Positions 42,567-45,542 of a stretch of DNA of 45,542 nucleotides are shown one piece after another. A program made the position numbers and the translations under genes. The DNA is from DAOSCP01 sp035379625 (GTDB taxonomy: Bacteria > Bacteroidota > Ignavibacteria > Ignavibacteriales > DAOSCP01): positions 1 through 45,542 of the forward strand of contig DAOSVM010000021.1 of assembly GCA_035379625.1 (NCBI GenBank), written 5' to 3'. Positions within the stretch are counted from its first letter, which is position 1. Every line of letters starts with the position of its first letter. The notes under the pieces are model-generated. The model saw only the letters and a list, made by a program, of their open reading frames with translations, was not told the origin of the DNA and searched no databases.

Positions 42567-43334
42567 CTATTTTGAATAGTTCAAGCTACCTTGAAGACCT
42601 TTGTAGTTAATTAAATTAGCGTTTATTGAACCAATAATAATTTGTGTTTGCACTTTAACTGGAACTCTAATTTTATCATCAGTTAGCCAGATAAATATTT
42701 TCCCGGATGTTTTAAAGAGGCCACCTTCGCGAATAATGGGTTCAACTTTTACGCAATTAAATTTCCCCATGTCAAGTTCGACTATTTCTTTACCGTGATA
42801 AATTACATCCAAAGGATAAACTTTAGTGTTATAAAAATTGGTTAATTGAATAATATCACCTTTTTTTAAATTTGAAAAATCTAAAGTTCTGACATAAAAG
42901 AAAGCAGATACTATATCATTTACAAATTGTGGAGCATCAAATTCACCTTTTGGCGTTTTTGCCTTTTTATTAATATGGTCAAACTCAATCCAATAATCTT
43001 TTTTATAAGAGCCTTCACGTAATTGTTGGACAAATTTCCACGGGAAAATTCCATGAATATCAAGATAAGTTTCGTATCTATCACGTACTTTATAAATCCA
43101 ATCAAAACTTGGATGTGAACGAACTGTAAAAACTACTTGATAAGTATCAAAACCATTAATTTTGACAATTTGAGGTATTTCCCAAGTTGCAAATCCTGCT
43201 TTAACAAAACCGTATTTAACTTCGTAGTCTAATTTTTCACCTACTCCAAAGGCTTTATTTTCAATTTTTCTTAAAATTTGTGAATAGGAAAATTGGGATA
43301 AAATTACCAGTAATAAAAATAATTTACTTTTCAT
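42567..43334 (-). CDS. DUF3108 exported protein
   Basis: The start is probably the ATG at 43334 (255 aa), giving a signal peptide MKSKLFLLLVILSQFSYSQ; an in-frame TTG at 43352 would add six residues. The mature protein fits DUF3108: FGVGEKLDYEVKYGFVKAGFATWEI, YKVRDRYETYLDIHGIFPWKFVQQLREGSYKKDYWIEFD, and VNDIVSAFFYVRTLDFSNLKKGDIIQLTNF, then ...IWLTDDKIRVPVKVQTQIIIGSI. Such proteins are periplasmic and predicted to be beta-rich; their biochemical role is unknown. It overlaps the GT2 gene by 11 bp. Confidence 0.85.
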   Translation of the reverse strand: MKSKLFLLLVILSQFSYSQILRKIENKAFGVGEKLDYEVKYGFVKAGFATWEIPQIVKINGFDTYQVVFTVRSHPSFDWIYKVRDRYETYLDIHGIFPWKFVQQLREGSYKKDYWIEFDHINKKAKTPKGEFDAPQFVNDIVSAFFYVRTLDFSNLKKGDIIQLTNFYNTKVYPLDVIYHGKEIVELDMGKFNCVKVEPIIREGGLFKTSGKIFIWLTDDKIRVPVKVQTQIIIGSINANLINYKGLQGSLNYSK

Positions 43335-44091
43335 TGTTTTGATAAATCTCAATTAATTTGAAATAACGAACCATAAAATTTAAAGAATCGAAAAGAGCAG
43401 CAAAAAAACCGTAATAACCATCGAGAAAACCAAGTTTTAAAAAAAATCTTCTTAAAAATCTTATTAATGGAATATAAAATAAGTATTTAAAAGAATTTTT
43501 AAAACATATTTTTACGCCATTTTGAAACATAAAATTTGCTTCGAAGGATGTATAAAAATCAAATTTCTTTAAGTATTGCGAAATATTTAAATAAGGATGA
43601 TGTTCAAATGCTATGTTAATATGCCCAATTGAACCTTCTACTGTTAATTTTTCATGGACATGTTTATTAGGAAATTTTGCATAACCTTTTTTGAAAAATC
43701 TGAGCTGAACATCAGGATATTGGCTACCATATTTAAGCCATTTATTAAAGTAGTAATTTTTTCTTGGCAAAGAATAAGCTACAAATTTAGGATTTGTATT
43801 GGAAATTGATAATAATGCATCTTTCAAAACTTTTGGAATTCTTTCGTCAGGATCAAGGTAAAATATCCATTCTGAAGTACAATTATCGATAGCAAATGAT
43901 CTATTTATGTTCAAATTTGAATTATTTTCCCTTTGAAATGTTTTATTTGTATATTTTTTTGCTATTTCGATTGAATTATCAGAGCTTCCAGCGTCAACGT
44001 AAACGATTTCATCAGCCCAAGATAAAGTTGGTAATAATTCTTTTAAATGATAAGCTTCGTTATGTCCAGTAATTGCAATAGATATTGACAT
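43324..44091 (-). CDS. Glycosyltransferase family 2 (LPS core type)
   Basis: From the ATG at 44091 (255 aa; a GTG at 44100 is possible). It opens SISIAITGHNEAYHLKELLPTLSWADEIVYVDAGSSDNSIEIA, the GT2 nucleotide-sugar fold, with FYLDPDERIPK as the DxD-like metal site. KHVHEKLTVEGSIGHI and the basic end LRRFFLKLGFLDGYYGF match the WaaE/KdtX-like group that adds a glucose to the LPS core. The basic, hydrophobic C terminus suggests membrane association. It follows the GT9 gene by one base, so the two probably act on the same glycan. Confidence 0.88.
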   Translation of the reverse strand: MSISIAITGHNEAYHLKELLPTLSWADEIVYVDAGSSDNSIEIAKKYTNKTFQRENNSNLNINRSFAIDNCTSEWIFYLDPDERIPKVLKDALLSISNTNPKFVAYSLPRKNYYFNKWLKYGSQYPDVQLRFFKKGYAKFPNKHVHEKLTVEGSIGHINIAFEHHPYLNISQYLKKFDFYTSFEANFMFQNGVKICFKNSFKYLFYIPLIRFLRRFFLKLGFLDGYYGFFAALFDSLNFMVRYFKLIEIYQNNEK

Positions 44092-44092
44092 T

Positions 44093-45106
44093 TTATTCAC
44101 TTTTTATGAGTTTGGAAATAGTATTAAATACATTTTCAGGATCTATAGAATTCATACATTGATTTTTAATACAATCGTTTAATTTTAAATGTTTACAATT
44201 TGTATTTGATGGTGTAAAAATTATTTTTTTTGAAGTATAAGGGCCCCATCTTGTTTCAGAACATTCTTTAACAAGAGGATAGAATCCTATTGACCATTTA
44301 TTTAATGCTGCAGCAATATGAATAGGCCCTGTAGAGTTAGCAATAAGAAAATCACTTAAATTAATTAGAGCTACAAGTTCATCTAATTTTAATTTTCCAG
44401 CTAAGTTGGCAACTTTATTTTGTGATACAAGATCACATATATATTGTTCTGTGTGATTTCCTGTCACAATTATATTAATATTTAAGTTGCTAAGATTATC
44501 TATTATGAATTTTAATTTATTTATTGGGTAATCAGCTGAACTTTTTCCGCTTCCTGGATGAACTATGAGAATTTTTTTTGTAAAATCAATATTGTAGTCA
44601 TTTAATATTTTTTTGACTTTATTTGTAATTTCATCAGGTATTTCAAAGCCGAAATCAACATTATGAAAATTAGGCTGAAAATTAATATTTAAAGGTCTTA
44701 TTAAATCAAAATTATATTCAAGTTCATTTTTTTTAGCTTTTTTACGGTGATGATAAATTTTTTTGTTAAAAAAAAATGAATAAAATCTGTAGGCTGTTCC
44801 TATTCTTATTGGTACTTTAGCAAGAAATAATGCGAAAGCTATATTAAATTCTGGCTTAACTGTAATTGCAATATCATATTTTGCATTTTGTAAAAAACTA
44901 AATAATTCCTTAAAACTATTGGGTAGAATAATGACATTGGAAATATATTTGTTCAATTTAACAATTGGTGCAGTATAATTTTGTACTAAAAAATCAATTT
45001 CTGCATTAGGAAAATTATCTTTTATAACTTTTGCTAATGGTAGAGTGAGAATAATATCGCCAATTTTATCTGTTCTTATAATCAGTATTTTTTTTATTTC
45101 TTTCAA
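44093..45106 (-). CDS. Glycosyltransferase family 9 (heptosyltransferase type)
   Basis: The 337-residue GT9 protein begins KKILIIRTDKIGDIILTLPLAKVIKDNFPNAEIDFLVQ, the ADP-heptosyltransferase start with Asp as base. It has ILIVHPGSGKSSADYPINKL, ANLAGKLKLDELVALINLSDFLIANSTGPIHIAAAL (donor site) and an NQCMNSI end with a Cys cluster (CKHLKLNDCIKNQC) typical of GT9. It probably adds heptose to the LPS inner core. It starts 2 bp after the TPR gene stop. Confidence 0.92.
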   Translation of the reverse strand: MKEIKKILIIRTDKIGDIILTLPLAKVIKDNFPNAEIDFLVQNYTAPIVKLNKYISNVIILPNSFKELFSFLQNAKYDIAITVKPEFNIAFALFLAKVPIRIGTAYRFYSFFFNKKIYHHRKKAKKNELEYNFDLIRPLNINFQPNFHNVDFGFEIPDEITNKVKKILNDYNIDFTKKILIVHPGSGKSSADYPINKLKFIIDNLSNLNINIIVTGNHTEQYICDLVSQNKVANLAGKLKLDELVALINLSDFLIANSTGPIHIAAALNKWSIGFYPLVKECSETRWGPYTSKKIIFTPSNTNCKHLKLNDCIKNQCMNSIDPENVFNTISKLIKSE

Positions 45107-45108
45107 TT

Positions 45109-45542
45109 TTAGCCTAACATTTGCTTTAAATCATCTGGTAAATCATTTAAATCTGGTAAATTTAAAATATCATCAAGATTAGAAGTAGATTGTGTAGATA
45201 ACTCATTCAAATTTGGATTGTCTTCCAATTGTGTTGAAATGTTATTATCTTTATGTGTTTCTGTTGTTGCTACAGTTTCAGTATATCCACTTGAATCAGG
45301 AGCATTTGTGATTTCTGTATTGTGATTATTTTCATTTAATTCATTTAAATGAGCAAATTGTATACGTTCTAGTTCTAACTTGTAATAGTCATAAGTTTTT
45401 GGATTATCAATAATTTTATTAGCTAATTCAAGTTGTTCTAAAGCTTTTTCGAATTCTTTGAGGTTGTAATATGCTTTCGAAAGTAAGAGAATAGCAGTTG
45501 GATAATTTGGATATTTTTGCAAGCCTTCTAATAAAATAACTT
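45109..45542 (-). CDS. C-terminal part of a TPR protein (5' end beyond window)
   Basis: The frame is open through the right window edge (upstream codons read VILLEG before LQKYPNYP), so only about the last 144 codons are seen. It ends a TPR region (YPNYPTAILLLSKAYYNLKEFEKALEQLELANKI), then a low-complexity Asn/Thr/Ser/Glu linker (about 60 residues) and an acidic tail NLDDILNLPDLNDLPDDLKQML that looks like a short protein-binding helix. Role unknown. It lies 2 bp upstream of the GT9 gene. Confidence 0.8.
   Translation of the reverse strand, partial: VILLEGLQKYPNYPTAILLLSKAYYNLKEFEKALEQLELANKIIDNPKTYDYYKLELERIQFAHLNELNENNHNTEITNAPDSSGYTETVATTETHKDNNISTQLEDNPNLNELSTQSTSNLDDILNLPDLNDLPDDLKQMLG

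Overview
This is an AT-rich (low-GC) chromosomal stretch of a Gram-negative bacterium. The best guess is the FCB group near Ignavibacteria/Kapabacteria/Chlorobi. The basis is a secreted nuclease ending in a type IX secretion (T9SS) sorting domain with the YPNPFNP motif, a PorV/PorQ-family outer-membrane protein, lipopolysaccharide-type glycosyltransferases, the GTP form of PEP carboxykinase and Shine-Dalgarno-type AAGGAG/GGAGG sites. The genus cannot be named from sequence alone.

Layout: 1-8362 carries floA, a CorA-like transporter, ispE with a homocysteine methyltransferase, a PbgA/YejM-like sulfatase-fold membrane protein, folK/folB and a large unrecognised coiled-coil membrane protein. 8956-14765 holds a secreted endonuclease I, a secreted GH13 glycosidase, pckG and truB. 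15354-18928 holds a redoxin/DsbD-like pair and an ADP-forming acyl-CoA synthetase split by a +1 frameshift. 19045-24305 is nuoABCDEF followed closely by murI; nuoG onward is absent here. 24306-28174 has two lipoproteins, a Na+/solute symporter and a small unknown gene. 28288-34189 is a same-strand run atpA-atpG-nucleotidyltransferase-metK-ahcY closed by a strong bidirectional terminator. 34259-39177 has a Cys-pair-rich exported peptide, dacB, a TPR protein, aroE and a DUF4384-like exported protein. 39625-45542 is a minus-strand run of envelope genes: SIMPL, PorV/PorQ, DUF2007, CPBP protease, DUF3108, GT2, GT9 and a TPR protein cut by the window edge.

The most unusual content is non-coding. 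Four copies of one repeat family (8398-8939, 14775-15330, 25924-26494, 39207-39549) occupy the only four gaps longer than 300 bp. Each has about 20-bp imperfect terminal inverted repeats beginning with TA, two GC-rich hairpins just inside the left end and one just inside the right end. Three copies have an AT-rich core built from 55/56-bp direct repeats. Left hairpin stems differ in sequence between copies while pairing is kept, including one complete stem replacement and one G-C to A-T compensatory change. No protein is encoded in them. They look like a MITE-like family mobilised in trans, or a structured non-coding element. I cannot match it to a named family.
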